A stretch of 64,000 nt of DNA from Nocardia stercoris (GTDB taxonomy: Bacteria; Actinomycetota; Actinomycetes; Mycobacteriales; Mycobacteriaceae), in contig NZ_RFFH01000024.1 in NCBI RefSeq assembly GCF_003696265.1, positions 1 to 64,000 on the forward strand, read 5' to 3'. The notes beneath the pieces are model-generated. The model ran no database searches. It had not been told where the DNA came from and saw nothing but the letters and a program-made list of their open reading frames with translations. Shown piece by piece: positions 27,514 through 36,048 of this stretch (position 1 is the stretch's first letter; the number at the start of each line of letters is the position of its first letter). Both the position numbers and the translations under genes were made by a program.

Positions 27514-28188
27514 ATGACAATTCCCCCCGAACCCAGCACCCCGGCCCCACCCGGCCCTGGCACCACGTCCGCCGCGGTGCCGGGAATGCGGGCGTTGTGG
27601 TCGAAGGTCCGTGAGATGGGCGGTGCCCGCCACCTCGTCGACGGCGCCGCACCCGTCCTGGGCTACGTGGCCGGCTTCTCGATGGCCGGCATCGTGGCCG
27701 GGATCACCGCCGCCGTCGGGACAGCTCTGATCGTGGGGGTGGTGCGGCTGCGGCACGGCGACCGCCCCAAGGTCGTGGCCGTCTCCACCGCGATCGTGCT
27801 GGTGTTCTCGGCCTTGGCCGCCACCACCGGCCAAGGCCGCGACTTCTTCCTACCGCCGCTGATCCTCTACGCCGCACTCACGGTCGCGTTCGCGCTCAGC
27901 CTCGCCGCCACCCCGCTCACGCTGCCGATCTGCCGCAAGCTCCGGATCGAACCCATCGAGACGTCCGATCCGGCCGCGCGGGCGCGGTTGCACCGGCGCC
28001 TGACCGCCGCCTGGGCGGTGTTCTGTGCCGCGCACGTGCTGATCATGACCCCGGTGTACCTGGCCGACAACGTGGTACTGCTGGGGACCCTCGCGCTGAT
28101 CCTCAACAAACCCGCCCTGCTCACCGCCTCCGCCGGCACCTGGGTCTGGGTCCGTGGCAGCGGCCGCCGCAGCTCGGCTCACACCTGA
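27514..28188 (+). CDS. DUF3159-family membrane protein
   Basis: 224 aa from ATG 27514, with GAAGG about 10 bases upstream; an in-frame TTG lies at 27505. After a Pro-rich start come paired helices with the family pattern: GAAPVLGYVAGFSMAG, AVGTALIVGVVRLRHGD, QGRDFFLPPLILYAALTVAF and VFCAAHVLIMTPVYLADN. DUF3159 proteins are intracellular-membrane proteins of actinobacteria with no proven activity. Its place in the operon suggests transport or membrane support for the pathway. Confidence 0.8.
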   Translation: MTIPPEPSTPAPPGPGTTSAAVPGMRALWSKVREMGGARHLVDGAAPVLGYVAGFSMAGIVAGITAAVGTALIVGVVRLRHGDRPKVVAVSTAIVLVFSALAATTGQGRDFFLPPLILYAALTVAFALSLAATPLTLPICRKLRIEPIETSDPAARARLHRRLTAAWAVFCAAHVLIMTPVYLADNVVLLGTLALILNKPALLTASAGTWVWVRGSGRRSSAHT

Positions 28189-28249
28189 ACCACCCGCCCG
28201 GCCCTGGCACACCACTCCGTGAAAACGAGACAGCCACAAGGAGATCCCG

Positions 28250-29161
28250 ATGACCCTCCAGCACGACAACCTCTCGCCCACGCTGCTCGCCTGGGCCGAG
28301 CAGGGCCGCGTCGTCAACCCCAACGGCATGGACATCTTCGTCACCGAACACGGCCCCCGCCAGGCTCCCACCTTGCTGTTCATCCACGGGTTCCCCACCT
28401 CCAGCCACGACTGGCGGCACCCCGTCGCGTTGCTGGCCGCCGACTACCATTGCGTCGCCCTGGACCTGCCCGGATTCGGGCTGTCCGACAAGCCGATCGC
28501 CTACAGCTATTCGCTGTTCCAGCAGGCCGACACGGTCGAAGCCGTCGCCGCCGCCCTCGACCTCGCCGATGTCCACGTGATCTCCCACGACATGGGCACG
28601 AGCCTGCACACCGAACTGCTGGCCCGTAAACACCGCGGGACCCTCACCTTCACGCTGGCGTCCTCGACCTTCCTCAACGGCAGCATCCTGAAAACCCACG
28701 CCCAGCTGACCGAATTCCAGAAGATGCTCGAAACCCCCTCCCGCATCCCCGAAGCCGTGCAGGTGTGCGCGCAGATGCTGCCCGACTACGTGCCCGGCCT
28801 GAAGCAGATCATGACCCGCCCCGACCGGATCAGCGACGACGACGCCCAGGTCATGACCGAACTCATGGCCTACCGCGGCGGCAACGCCCGCTTGCCCAAC
28901 GCATACGGCTACGTCCGTGAGCGCTACCTGCACCAGCAGCGCTGGCTCGAAGCCCTCATCCACGAATCCGAGACCGCGCCCGTGCAATTGGTGTGGGCGA
29001 TCGACGACCCCGTCGCCGTGATCGCCATGGGCCGCTCGCTGGCCGAGATGGCACCCAACGCCTGTTACACGGAAGTCCCGGACAGCGGCCACTTCCTGCC
29101 CTTCGAAAACCCGCAAGCCGTCGCCGCCGCCGTCACCGCGTTCGTGCCCATCAGCCACTGA
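28250..29161 (+). CDS. Alpha/beta hydrolase, haloalkane-dehalogenase/epoxide-hydrolase-like
   Basis: 303 aa from ATG 28250, with CAAGGAG upstream. The oxyanion region is FIHGFPTSSHDW; the nucleophile elbow is SHDMGTS, with Asp rather than Ser, as in haloalkane dehalogenases and epoxide hydrolases; the acid lies in WAIDDPV and the His in DSGHFLPFENP. Asp nucleophiles attack C-halogen or epoxide carbons, though some relatives have other substrates. Likely a hydrolytic step of the same pathway. Confidence 0.85.
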   Translation: MTLQHDNLSPTLLAWAEQGRVVNPNGMDIFVTEHGPRQAPTLLFIHGFPTSSHDWRHPVALLAADYHCVALDLPGFGLSDKPIAYSYSLFQQADTVEAVAAALDLADVHVISHDMGTSLHTELLARKHRGTLTFTLASSTFLNGSILKTHAQLTEFQKMLETPSRIPEAVQVCAQMLPDYVPGLKQIMTRPDRISDDDAQVMTELMAYRGGNARLPNAYGYVRERYLHQQRWLEALIHESETAPVQLVWAIDDPVAVIAMGRSLAEMAPNACYTEVPDSGHFLPFENPQAVAAAVTAFVPISH

Positions 29162-29237
29162 TCGCCCGGCCACCTCCGAACACTCTGTCCCACAACCAGA
29201 TCCACACCGATCCCCGCACTCTGGAGAACCGATCCCT

Positions 29238-30371
29238 ATGTCCGCATTCTGGCCGCTGTCGGCAACCGTGCTCGCCTGCCTGGCCGCGCTCCCCGCCGTG
29301 CCCGCCGCCGCTGCTCCCACACCCAGCACCGGCGTCATCGAATCGATCGAACCCCTGCCCACAGCGGCGACACCACCCGGCTCGGTCGACGCTGCCCGCA
29401 TCATCTATTCGACCACCACCGCGGGTGGAGCGCCCGCCACCTCCAGCGGCGCGGTCTACTTCCCACCGGGCCAGCCACCAGCAGGCGGCTGGCCGATCAT
29501 CGCCTGGGCACACGGCACACTCGGCTTGGCCGACGAATGCGCCTACTCCGTGCGCGGACCCGCCGAGGTCGACCGGGACTGGGCCTACCTCGGCGCCTGG
29601 CTCAACCAGGGCTACGCCGTTGTCGCCTCCGACTACGCGGGCCTCGGCACCCCCGGCGGGCAGCCCTACCTCAACGGCAAAGTCGAAGCCGCCAATATCG
29701 TCGACGGCGTCAAAGCCGCCACCCGCCACTACCAGAACTTGTCCAACAAATGGGTTGTAGTCGGCCAATCCCAAGGCGGAGAAGCCGCCATGTTCACCGC
29801 CCGCTATGCCACCGAATTCGGCGGCGGCGAACTGGACTACCGCGGCGCGGTCGGCACCGGGGTCCCCGCCTACAACGAAGAACTCATCGGTCTGACCGGA
29901 CCGGCGTTCCCGCCGATCAAACTCAGCGGCTACAACACCCGCGCCACTCTCTACGTCCTGAACGGACTGGCCACCAGCCACCCCGACCTCGACATCGACT
30001 CCTACCTCACTGACGCAGGCCGCTACTGGTTCACCCGCGCCCAACAGATCTGCGGAGACGACATGTACACCGAACTCACCGATGCCGGAGTCTCGCTGAA
30101 AGACCTGCTGGCCCGCCCGCTGGCCGATCTTCCGCCCGGGGTGCTGCACGACGACCTCGCCCTGCCCGAAACCGGTTTCGACAAGCCGATATTCATCGGT
30201 CAAGGCCTGCGCGACACCAACATCATCATGCCCAACACCCTGCGCTACGCGGCCACCCTGACCGCCAACCATCAACCCCTGACCCTGCACACCTACCCCA
30301 CCGACCACCCCGGCACCGTCAACGCTTCCCTGGTCGACTCGATCCCCTTCGTCGCCAAAGCCTTCGCCTGA
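29238..30371 (+). CDS. Secreted lipase (LIP family)
   Basis: 377 aa from ATG 29238. A signal peptide (ATVLACLAALPAVPAAAA) is followed by the secretory-lipase fold: WAHGTLGLADECA oxyanion region, GYAVVASDYAGLG, the serine elbow GQSQGGEAAM, and the late acid/His region (GLRDTNIIMPNTLRYA; TYPTDHPGTV). It probably releases the operon's substrate from an ester outside the cell. It is last in the operon; no clear terminator was found in the ~265 bases that follow. Confidence 0.9.
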   Translation: MSAFWPLSATVLACLAALPAVPAAAAPTPSTGVIESIEPLPTAATPPGSVDAARIIYSTTTAGGAPATSSGAVYFPPGQPPAGGWPIIAWAHGTLGLADECAYSVRGPAEVDRDWAYLGAWLNQGYAVVASDYAGLGTPGGQPYLNGKVEAANIVDGVKAATRHYQNLSNKWVVVGQSQGGEAAMFTARYATEFGGGELDYRGAVGTGVPAYNEELIGLTGPAFPPIKLSGYNTRATLYVLNGLATSHPDLDIDSYLTDAGRYWFTRAQQICGDDMYTELTDAGVSLKDLLARPLADLPPGVLHDDLALPETGFDKPIFIGQGLRDTNIIMPNTLRYAATLTANHQPLTLHTYPTDHPGTVNASLVDSIPFVAKAFA

Positions 30372-30637
30372 CCCCATCACCAGCGGCGGGCCGGACCACC
30401 ACCGGCCTGCCGCCGGACCCGGCCATTGACCGCGGCTCACCATCCGGCCGACGCCGACAGGCAATCTCAGCATCGCCCCTGTATCGGTTCCCAACCACTC
30501 CTTGCGGCCGCCCGCACCTAGCTTCCCCGGCGTGGCCAGGTTGCCGAGGAGATGAAACGTCGCCACCCAATCCAAGTGTTCGCACACTGAACAGAGGACT
30601 CAAGCTGCGTGCCCCTGACCTGCGACTTCGTCTTCAA

Positions 30638-30708
30638 GTGGGCCTAACGCTCCACAACGCGAACACCCTGACAGCGGTCGGGCCGCAGATCCGAGTCCAA
30701 CCAGTAGA
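30638..30708 (+). repeat. Dispersed repeat A, copy 4
   Basis: GTGGGCCTAACGCTCC, ACGCGAACACCCTGAC, GGTCGGGCCGCAGATCC and GTCCAACC match the other copies. It supplies the first ~23 codons of the methyltransferase frame that follows, so it has replaced or abuts that gene's natural 5' end. Confidence 0.65.
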
Positions 30709-31423
30709 GGGCGACGCATTCGGGGACATGCTGATCGACGAGCTCGGGGCGCCAGGGGTAGCGGAGATCGTCGAGCGTGACGACGGCCACATCTTCGCAA
30801 CACCTGCCGCTCGCTACGTCGCCGTCGGCGAAGAGTGGCCAGAGCTGGACCGGGCGGCGGTCGCGGCGTGTGCGGGACGTGTTCTCGACGTCGGTGCCGG
30901 CGCAGGTCGGGCGAGCCTGGCCTTACAGCAGGCCGGTGTTCCAGTGCTGGCGCTGGACACCTCGGCGGGCGCGATCGCGGTGTGCGGCAGCAGGGGCGTA
31001 TCCGACACCTTCCACGGCGAAGTCGGTGAACTGGCGAATCAGGACCAGCCGGTGTGGGACTCGGTATTGTTGCTGGGCAACAACCTCGGCCTGCTTGCAT
31101 CACCGAAGCAGGCGCCGCAGTTTCTGGATGCGCTCGCGGCGGTGACCAGCCACGGCGCGCGGATCTACGGTCGTGGCACCGACCCGTACCGGACCAGCGA
31201 CCCACTGCACCTGGAATATCACGACCGCAACCGGACCGCAGGCCGACCAGGAGGGCAACTACGGTTGCGTGTGCGGCACCGCCGCACCGCCACCGGGTGG
31301 TTTGATTACTGGCTAACCTCGGCCGATGAACTCGTCGAAGTGTTGGCGGCGACACCATGGCGGCTCGAAGACCTGCACCACAGCGACCAGCAGGATTACC
31401 TCGCCGTCCTGGTCAAGCGGTAG
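30638..31423 (+). CDS. Class I SAM-dependent methyltransferase
   Basis: 261 aa if read from GTG 30638. Family similarity starts only near DAFGDMLIDELG, then IVERDDGHIFATPAARY, and the SAM site RVLDVGAGAGRASLALQQAG with LALDTSAGAIAVC. The first ~23 residues come from dispersed repeat A, so the native start is lost or disguised; ATG 30728 is an alternative. The C-terminus (YWLTSADELVEVL, LAVLVKR) looks complete. Substrate unknown. It stands alone. Confidence 0.7.
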   Translation: MGLTLHNANTLTAVGPQIRVQPVEGDAFGDMLIDELGAPGVAEIVERDDGHIFATPAARYVAVGEEWPELDRAAVAACAGRVLDVGAGAGRASLALQQAGVPVLALDTSAGAIAVCGSRGVSDTFHGEVGELANQDQPVWDSVLLLGNNLGLLASPKQAPQFLDALAAVTSHGARIYGRGTDPYRTSDPLHLEYHDRNRTAGRPGGQLRLRVRHRRTATGWFDYWLTSADELVEVLAATPWRLEDLHHSDQQDYLAVLVKR

Positions 31424-31503
31424 ACGGTACGGCCGAGTGGCGGACCGCTTCATGGCATGGGAATTCGGTTGCCGACGGCCAAGTTGGCGCGTTTGCTGAG
31501 GTG

Positions 31504-31735
31504 ATGACACGGCGATTCCCAGACTGTGTACCACTTCTCCGGGATGGGCGGCTACTGCTGCGCGAGCACCGCGCCGACGACCTGCCGGCGATCGTCGAGC
31601 AGTGTAATGACGCGGGCATGCTCCGGTACACCACAGTGCCCAGGCCCTACGGTCCAGACCAAGCCGCCGAATTCCTGGCACGCGTCAAGTCAGCATGGGG
31701 CCGGGAATCCCGAATTGTGCGTGCGATATCGACGA
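31504..31735 (+). pseudogene. GNAT acetyltransferase, N-terminal part
   Basis: ATG 31504 (GTG 31501 is also possible) opens CVPLLRDGRLLLREHRADDL, MLRYTTVPRPYGPDQAAEF and VKSAWGRESRIVRAI, the start of a RimJ/RimL-like acetyltransferase. The acetyl-CoA binding region is missing: the frame runs into the antisense of a LysR gene at about 31,715-31,735. Confidence 0.6.
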
Positions 31736-32160
31736 ACGATCGGACCAGAGCGCTTTCTCGGCAGCCGCGCCAGCCGACCGCCACCTCGTTCGGCGGCACA
31801 TCGACGATCGGGATCAGCCGCACGCCGGGAAACGGGATCCACCGCGCGTACGCCACCGTGATCACCACTCCGGCTCCGGTGGCGACCTTGGGCAGCTCCT
31901 CGAGCAGTGAATTCGAACGCGAGACCACAGGCGCGGCGCCTCCGCCGCGATGAGCCCGCAGCTCCCAGAATGCATTCCAGACCGGGTCGCCGGTGGTCGC
32001 GCCGAGCAGTGGCTCGTCCAGCAGTTCCCTGGCGCGGACCGAGGTGCGGCCGGCCAGGCGGTGCCGCGCGGGAACCATCACCATCAGCGGCTCGGCGAAC
32101 AGTGTGTCGAATCAGACCCCGTCGTCGGCGAACGGCCTGCGGGCGAAGGCCACGTTCATA
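31715..32160 (-). pseudogene. LysR-family regulator, substrate-binding-domain fragment
   Basis: From 32160 the minus strand reads NVAFARRPFADDGV, an in-frame TGA, then FDTLFAEPLMVMVPARHRLA and RLIPIVDVPPNEVAVGWRG, followed by VRSFVDIAR. This is the second half of a LysR effector domain. The helix-turn-helix half and the natural stop are missing. Repeat B copy 3 lies directly at its 5' side. Confidence 0.65.
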
Positions 32161-32340
32161 GAATTTCTCCTTTCCTTCAACGAGATCGGTGCGTCTCATC
32201 ACGTGCATGGGATTGCGGGGATGCACGGCGCGCCGGGTGTGAGCGTCGTTGCTCTCGGGGAAGACCTTAAGCGGGGAGAAGGGCGAACGGAAACCACTCT
32301 TCGTAGTGCCTCGACAATGAACTGTTGTCTAATTCCGGTT
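32160..32340. repeat. Dispersed repeat B, copy 3
   Basis: About 180 bp aligned with 757-936: CCTTC-AACGAGA-CGGTGCG, CGCCGGGTGTGAGC, GTTGCTCTCG, GAAGACCTTAA, GGAAACCACTCTTC and the dyad ACAAT-N5-GTTGT followed by TTCCGG. One arm differs by a single base from copy 2. Confidence 0.55.
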
Positions 32341-32905
32341 ACCGGCCAGTCCGCCGAACCCCAGGCCGACCCGACCCCGGCCGCCGCCGGGGCAGTTCCG
32401 GTTCGACACGCCCACCGGCCGACGCGATCCCACGATGCTGCTCCAATTCCAGCAACCGACGCACTCGCTCCACTACATCACCTTCGCAGTCGATTCACTG
32501 CTCCATCAGCTGGGCATGAACCCCGCCCCTTGCCGACCGGCTCACACCATTGCGGAACGGCGCCGCACCACCGGAAACAGCCCCGCAACCACTGATTCAA
32601 GGGCCTCTTCGCGGCGGACTATTGTGTTCGATGAGGCCCGACTCGCGCCTAAACCACAGTAATTTCTTGTGACCTATCCGGAAACTGCGGTTTCTCTTGC
32701 GCTCCGTCGAATTTTAGTATTTCCCGATGTGAGCGGAACGGCTCACGGTCGCATGTAGTTCGACGTCACTCGAGGAAAATCCCCTCCCCTATGCATGCGC
32801 CTCCGAGCTCGAATAATCGGTCACTGACCGAGTCGATACCCGCCGGCCGCCCTACACGGCGGCCGATGACATGCCCACCACTCAGCCAGCATTCGAAGGA
32901 AAGCG
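32341..32905. other. Gene-less stretch before the acyltransferase
   Basis: About 560 bases. A short frame near 32435-32530 (LLQFQQPTHSLHYITFAVDS) looks protein-like but could not be assigned. The AT-rich patch 32640-32730 probably holds the acyltransferase promoter; AAGGAAA at 32896-32902 is its ribosome-binding site. Confidence 0.4.
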
Positions 32906-34192
32906 ATGACTCAGACCGTCGCGACGCACCACGCCGCGCAGCGGGGCCGGCCCCGGCCGCCCACGGAGGAGATCGATCGGCGCCGGCCTGCGCTGCCGTC
33001 GCTGACCGGAGCCCGATGGTGGGCGGCGTTCGCCGTATTCCTCCTGCACGCCATGGTGTTCCTGCCGGTCTACCCGTTCCAATGGTCGGCCCTGTTCCGC
33101 CGGATCGACTGGTTCGCGCCCATGCAGCTGGGCGCGTGCGGAGTCACCTTCTTCTTCGTGCTGTCCGGCTTCATCATCTACTGGTCGTTCAAACCCGGCA
33201 CCGACGTGCGCGCGTTCTACCGGCGGCGGGTCCTGAAGATCTATCCGTCGCATCTGGTCGGTATGGCGGCCTTCATCCTCGCCGCCGGTGGCATTCCGTG
33301 GTCACACCTGCACGTGTGGCTGCCGAACCTGCTGCTGGTGCACACCTGGGTGCCGACCTGGACCCTGGTCGGCGGACTGAACGTGCCGTCGTGGTCGCTG
33401 GGCGCGGAAATGCTCTTCTATCTGACCTTCCCGTTGTTTCTGCCGGTACTGCGGCGGATCCCGTCCCACCACCTGTGGCTGGCCGCCGCAGTGATCTTCG
33501 TCCTCATCGTCGCCCTGCACACCTCCTACTACCTGTGGGTGGACGGCCCGAAGGGCATCACCAACGAATTCGCACCCCGACTGCGGGCACCGCACGACGT
33601 CTCACCGCACTTCGAACCGCACGCCGACCCGCGCTGGTTCACCCTCGACACGATGGCGCCGCCGCGCTCCTACTGGCTGAGCTACACCTTCCCGCTCACC
33701 CGGCTGCCCGAATTCCTGCTCGGCGTGCTCACAGCGCGGATGGTGCTCGAGGGCAAGTGGCGCAACACCCGGATCTGGCCGCCGTTGATCGCGCTGGCCG
33801 CCTCGTTCGTGGCGACCTGGTTCGTGCCGGTGAACTACAAGATGGGCGTGCTGCTACTGGTTCCGACGACCGCGGTGATCGCCACGATGGCAGCCCGGGA
33901 CCTGGCCGGCGTCCGGGGACTGAACGCATCACCACCAATGGTGTGGCTGGGCAATGTGTCCTTCGCCTTCTACCTGATCCAGTACCCGGTCATGGCCGCG
34001 GTCACGCGCTTCCTGATCGGCGGCCACTCGTTCGGGTTCCTGGGCTGGCTCGGCTTCGCGGCGCTGTGCCTGGCGCTGTCGGTCGGCGCCGGCGCGCTCA
34101 TCTACCACTGGGTCGATTTGCCGATCATGCGGAATCTCGCGCGCGGCAAAGAGAGGCCGAGGGCGGCCGCGGCTGCTGTACACGCCGCATAG
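32906..34192 (+). CDS. Acyltransferase-3 family (OafA/YrhL-like) membrane acyltransferase
   Basis: 428 aa from ATG 32906. About ten membrane helices follow a polar N-terminus. Family marks are LTGARWWAAFAVFLLHAM with the conserved His, GVTFFFVLSGFIIYWSF, FYRRRVLKIYPSHLVGM (R/K-rich loop) and SWSLGAEMLFYLTFPLF. Such enzymes O-acylate cell-surface glycans or metabolites. An SGNH hydrolase follows 65 bp downstream; in many bacteria these two activities are fused or paired. Confidence 0.88.
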   Translation: MTQTVATHHAAQRGRPRPPTEEIDRRRPALPSLTGARWWAAFAVFLLHAMVFLPVYPFQWSALFRRIDWFAPMQLGACGVTFFFVLSGFIIYWSFKPGTDVRAFYRRRVLKIYPSHLVGMAAFILAAGGIPWSHLHVWLPNLLLVHTWVPTWTLVGGLNVPSWSLGAEMLFYLTFPLFLPVLRRIPSHHLWLAAAVIFVLIVALHTSYYLWVDGPKGITNEFAPRLRAPHDVSPHFEPHADPRWFTLDTMAPPRSYWLSYTFPLTRLPEFLLGVLTARMVLEGKWRNTRIWPPLIALAASFVATWFVPVNYKMGVLLLVPTTAVIATMAARDLAGVRGLNASPPMVWLGNVSFAFYLIQYPVMAAVTRFLIGGHSFGFLGWLGFAALCLALSVGAGALIYHWVDLPIMRNLARGKERPRAAAAAVHAA

Positions 34193-34256
34193 GAACCCAC
34201 ACGATTCCCCCTGCCCCACAGCCAATACAGATACATCACTTGTCGATTGAAGAACC

Positions 34257-35162
34257 ATGAACAAACCCGGTAAGCGGCTCCTGTGGATCGGTCTCGCGGT
34301 CGTTGCCGCTGCTGCACAGCTCGGGGCGGCAGGGGCGGCCCATGCCGACGATGCCGCCACACCCGGCAAGTCCCTTGTCGTCCTGGGTGATTCGATGGCC
34401 GCGAACGTGCCCTACGAGTGGCACACCGGCGGGACGATCTGCAACCACGGGGCGACGTCGTGGCCGAATCAGCTCAGTACGCGGCTGGGGACGGGTCCCG
34501 ACGACTTCGTCGACGAATCCTGCACCGGCGCGACGATCGACAGCGGACAGGACTACACACTGACGGTCCAGGCCCGCGCGGCGGCGGCCGCCGACGCGTT
34601 CGGTCCGCAGACGAAGATGGTCGCGCTCCAGTTCGGGCTCAACGACACCTGGCGTGACGGTGAACCCAACCCGTACTCCCAGGTCTTCGTGAACTGTGCG
34701 ATCACCGCCGGGCTGCTGTGCAGCAACGACGATCAATCCTGGGTGACCGACGACCACGGTCTCAACGGCAGCCACTACGCCGACAAAGTGCGAAAGGTGG
34801 TGCAGTACATGCGCTACTACGCGCCCGCCGCCAAGATCGTCCTGGTCGGCTATCCGCAGGAGTTCGTCCCTGGGCAGAACACGCTGTGCGTGGACCTCGG
34901 CCCGGTCCAGATCCAGGAGCACAACGGCGCGGTGGCGGGATACTTCGACCGCTTGGAGGCCGCCCAGCGCGACGCCGCTCAGCTGCTCGGCGTCGAATAC
35001 CTCGATGTGCGCGCACTCAACGCCGGTCACGAGGAATGCGCCACCGATCCATGGGTGCAGACCTTCGACCTGCCCGACGTCGGGCTGCCGCTCGTGTTGC
35101 ATCCGCGACCGCAGCTCGAGACCGCGGTGAGTGAGGCGCTGGCCGCCGAGGTCGCCGGCTGA
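34257..35162 (+). CDS. Secreted SGNH/GDSL hydrolase
   Basis: 301 aa from ATG 34257. Signal peptide (LLWIGLAVVAAAAQLGAAGA, cut near AHADD). Block I is VLGDSMAANVP (nucleophile Ser), block III is FGLNDTW, and the C-terminal His appears in LVLHPRPQLE. Several Cys pairs suggest an exported, disulfide-bonded enzyme. It probably transfers or removes acyl groups outside the cell, working with the upstream acyltransferase. Confidence 0.88.
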   Translation: MNKPGKRLLWIGLAVVAAAAQLGAAGAAHADDAATPGKSLVVLGDSMAANVPYEWHTGGTICNHGATSWPNQLSTRLGTGPDDFVDESCTGATIDSGQDYTLTVQARAAAAADAFGPQTKMVALQFGLNDTWRDGEPNPYSQVFVNCAITAGLLCSNDDQSWVTDDHGLNGSHYADKVRKVVQYMRYYAPAAKIVLVGYPQEFVPGQNTLCVDLGPVQIQEHNGAVAGYFDRLEAAQRDAAQLLGVEYLDVRALNAGHEECATDPWVQTFDLPDVGLPLVLHPRPQLETAVSEALAAEVAG

Positions 35163-35188
35163 CACCCCGCGCTTCTCGGTGAGACAGT

Positions 35189-35350
35189 CAGCAGTGGCTC
35201 GTCGTGAAGGTGGCCGGGTCGATCGTGTCGGCCATGCGCCGGTAGCCCGCCGGGCTCGGATGCAGGCCGTCGGGCTCGCGTACGGCGCGAGCAGTGCCGC
35301 CGGATTCGCTGGATCCCTGAGTACGGCATCGAAACTGAAGCTGAGACCGT
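35189..35350 (-). pseudogene. GDSL/SGNH hydrolase C-terminal remnant
   Basis: The minus strand reads GLSFSFDAVLRDPANPAALL then, after a frameshift near 35280, DGLHPSPAGYRRMADTIDPA and TGA at 35189-35191. The DGxHP motif carries the catalytic Asp/His of SGNH hydrolases. Only the last ~50 residues remain. Confidence 0.55.
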
Positions 35351-35717
35351 TCACTACACCAGGATCGAGACGACGCCGGATGGTGGTTCGAGGTTCACAG
35401 ACGAGCAGCTCCCGCTGTCGGTGCGTCCTGTGGCGGCTGGAGTGGAACCCATGGCAACCGGCGAATTGGCCACTGCGGGAGTGGTGTTCGTGCGCAGCGG
35501 TGGATTCGACAGCGCACCCCATACGGCACCGGCGCGGCAATCGGTGGTGATGACTCGCGGCACGATCGAGGTTACCGTCACCTCAGGACAGACGCACGTG
35601 TTCGGTCTGGGAGATCTCTTGCTGGCCGCCGATGTCGATGGGCTCGGGCACAGCACGGTCACATTCGGCGATCCGCCGTTCGAAGCTCTGTTCATCGCAG
35701 CGCGCGAAGATGCATGA
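35349..35717 (+). CDS. Cupin-domain protein, 5' end uncertain
   Basis: The frame reads VHYTRIETTPDGGSRFTDEQ, then GVVFVRSGGFDSAPHTAPAR and RGTIEVTVTSGQTHVFGLGD, a small single-domain cupin. No start codon lies just before the conserved beginning because the sequence joins the GDSL remnant on the other strand at about 35,350; GTG 35421 is the first in-frame candidate. It is probably a truncated, non-expressed gene, although the cupin core itself is uninterrupted to the stop at 35715-35717. Confidence 0.5.
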   Translation, partial: VHYTRIETTPDGGSRFTDEQLPLSVRPVAAGVEPMATGELATAGVVFVRSGGFDSAPHTAPARQSVVMTRGTIEVTVTSGQTHVFGLGDLLLAADVDGLGHSTVTFGDPPFEALFIAAREDA

Positions 35718-35796
35718 ACCAGGCGAGCACTCGCAATTCGGTATGAGCGCGCCCTGCCGGCGGGCGGGAGTCGTTCGGGCGCGGGGGTGGTGGAAC

Positions 35797-35841
35797 AAAT
35801 GCAGGTCGGGCCCGGCATCAAGCCGGGCCCGACCTGCATTT
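35797..35841. terminator. Strong GC-rich hairpin (20-bp stem), likely bidirectional terminator
   Basis: A perfect 20-bp stem (35797-35816 with 35822-35841) encloses the 5-base loop ATCAA. The outer AAAT/ATTT pairs give a T run on both strands. It lies between the cupin fragment and the PknK remnant and can stop transcription from both sides. Confidence 0.8.
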
Positions 35842-36048
35842 GATGGGTGGGCACAGCCTGCTGGCGCTGGAGATCTGACGTCCATTCGCGGGCGTAGGGA
35901 GTGAGTTGGCGCTTCACATCCTGCCGCTGAAAAAACCGCCTCTTTCAGCTCACCCCGCGCCCCGCGTCACCAACGTCACGACCCGCAACAACTAGGGCCC
36001 GCAGGCGCTTGTGCGGGAAATACGCACAGACCTGCCCACAACGACCGT

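Noticed and set aside
32791-34260. 489-codon plus-strand frame overlapping the acyltransferase-3 gene
   Set aside because: Shadow frame; the other frame gives a full membrane acyltransferase with family motifs and a good ribosome-binding site.
35349-35717. Cupin gene as a complete intact CDS
   Set aside because: No start codon precedes the conserved N-terminal residues, and the sequence joins an opposite-strand remnant exactly there; kept as a partial gene.
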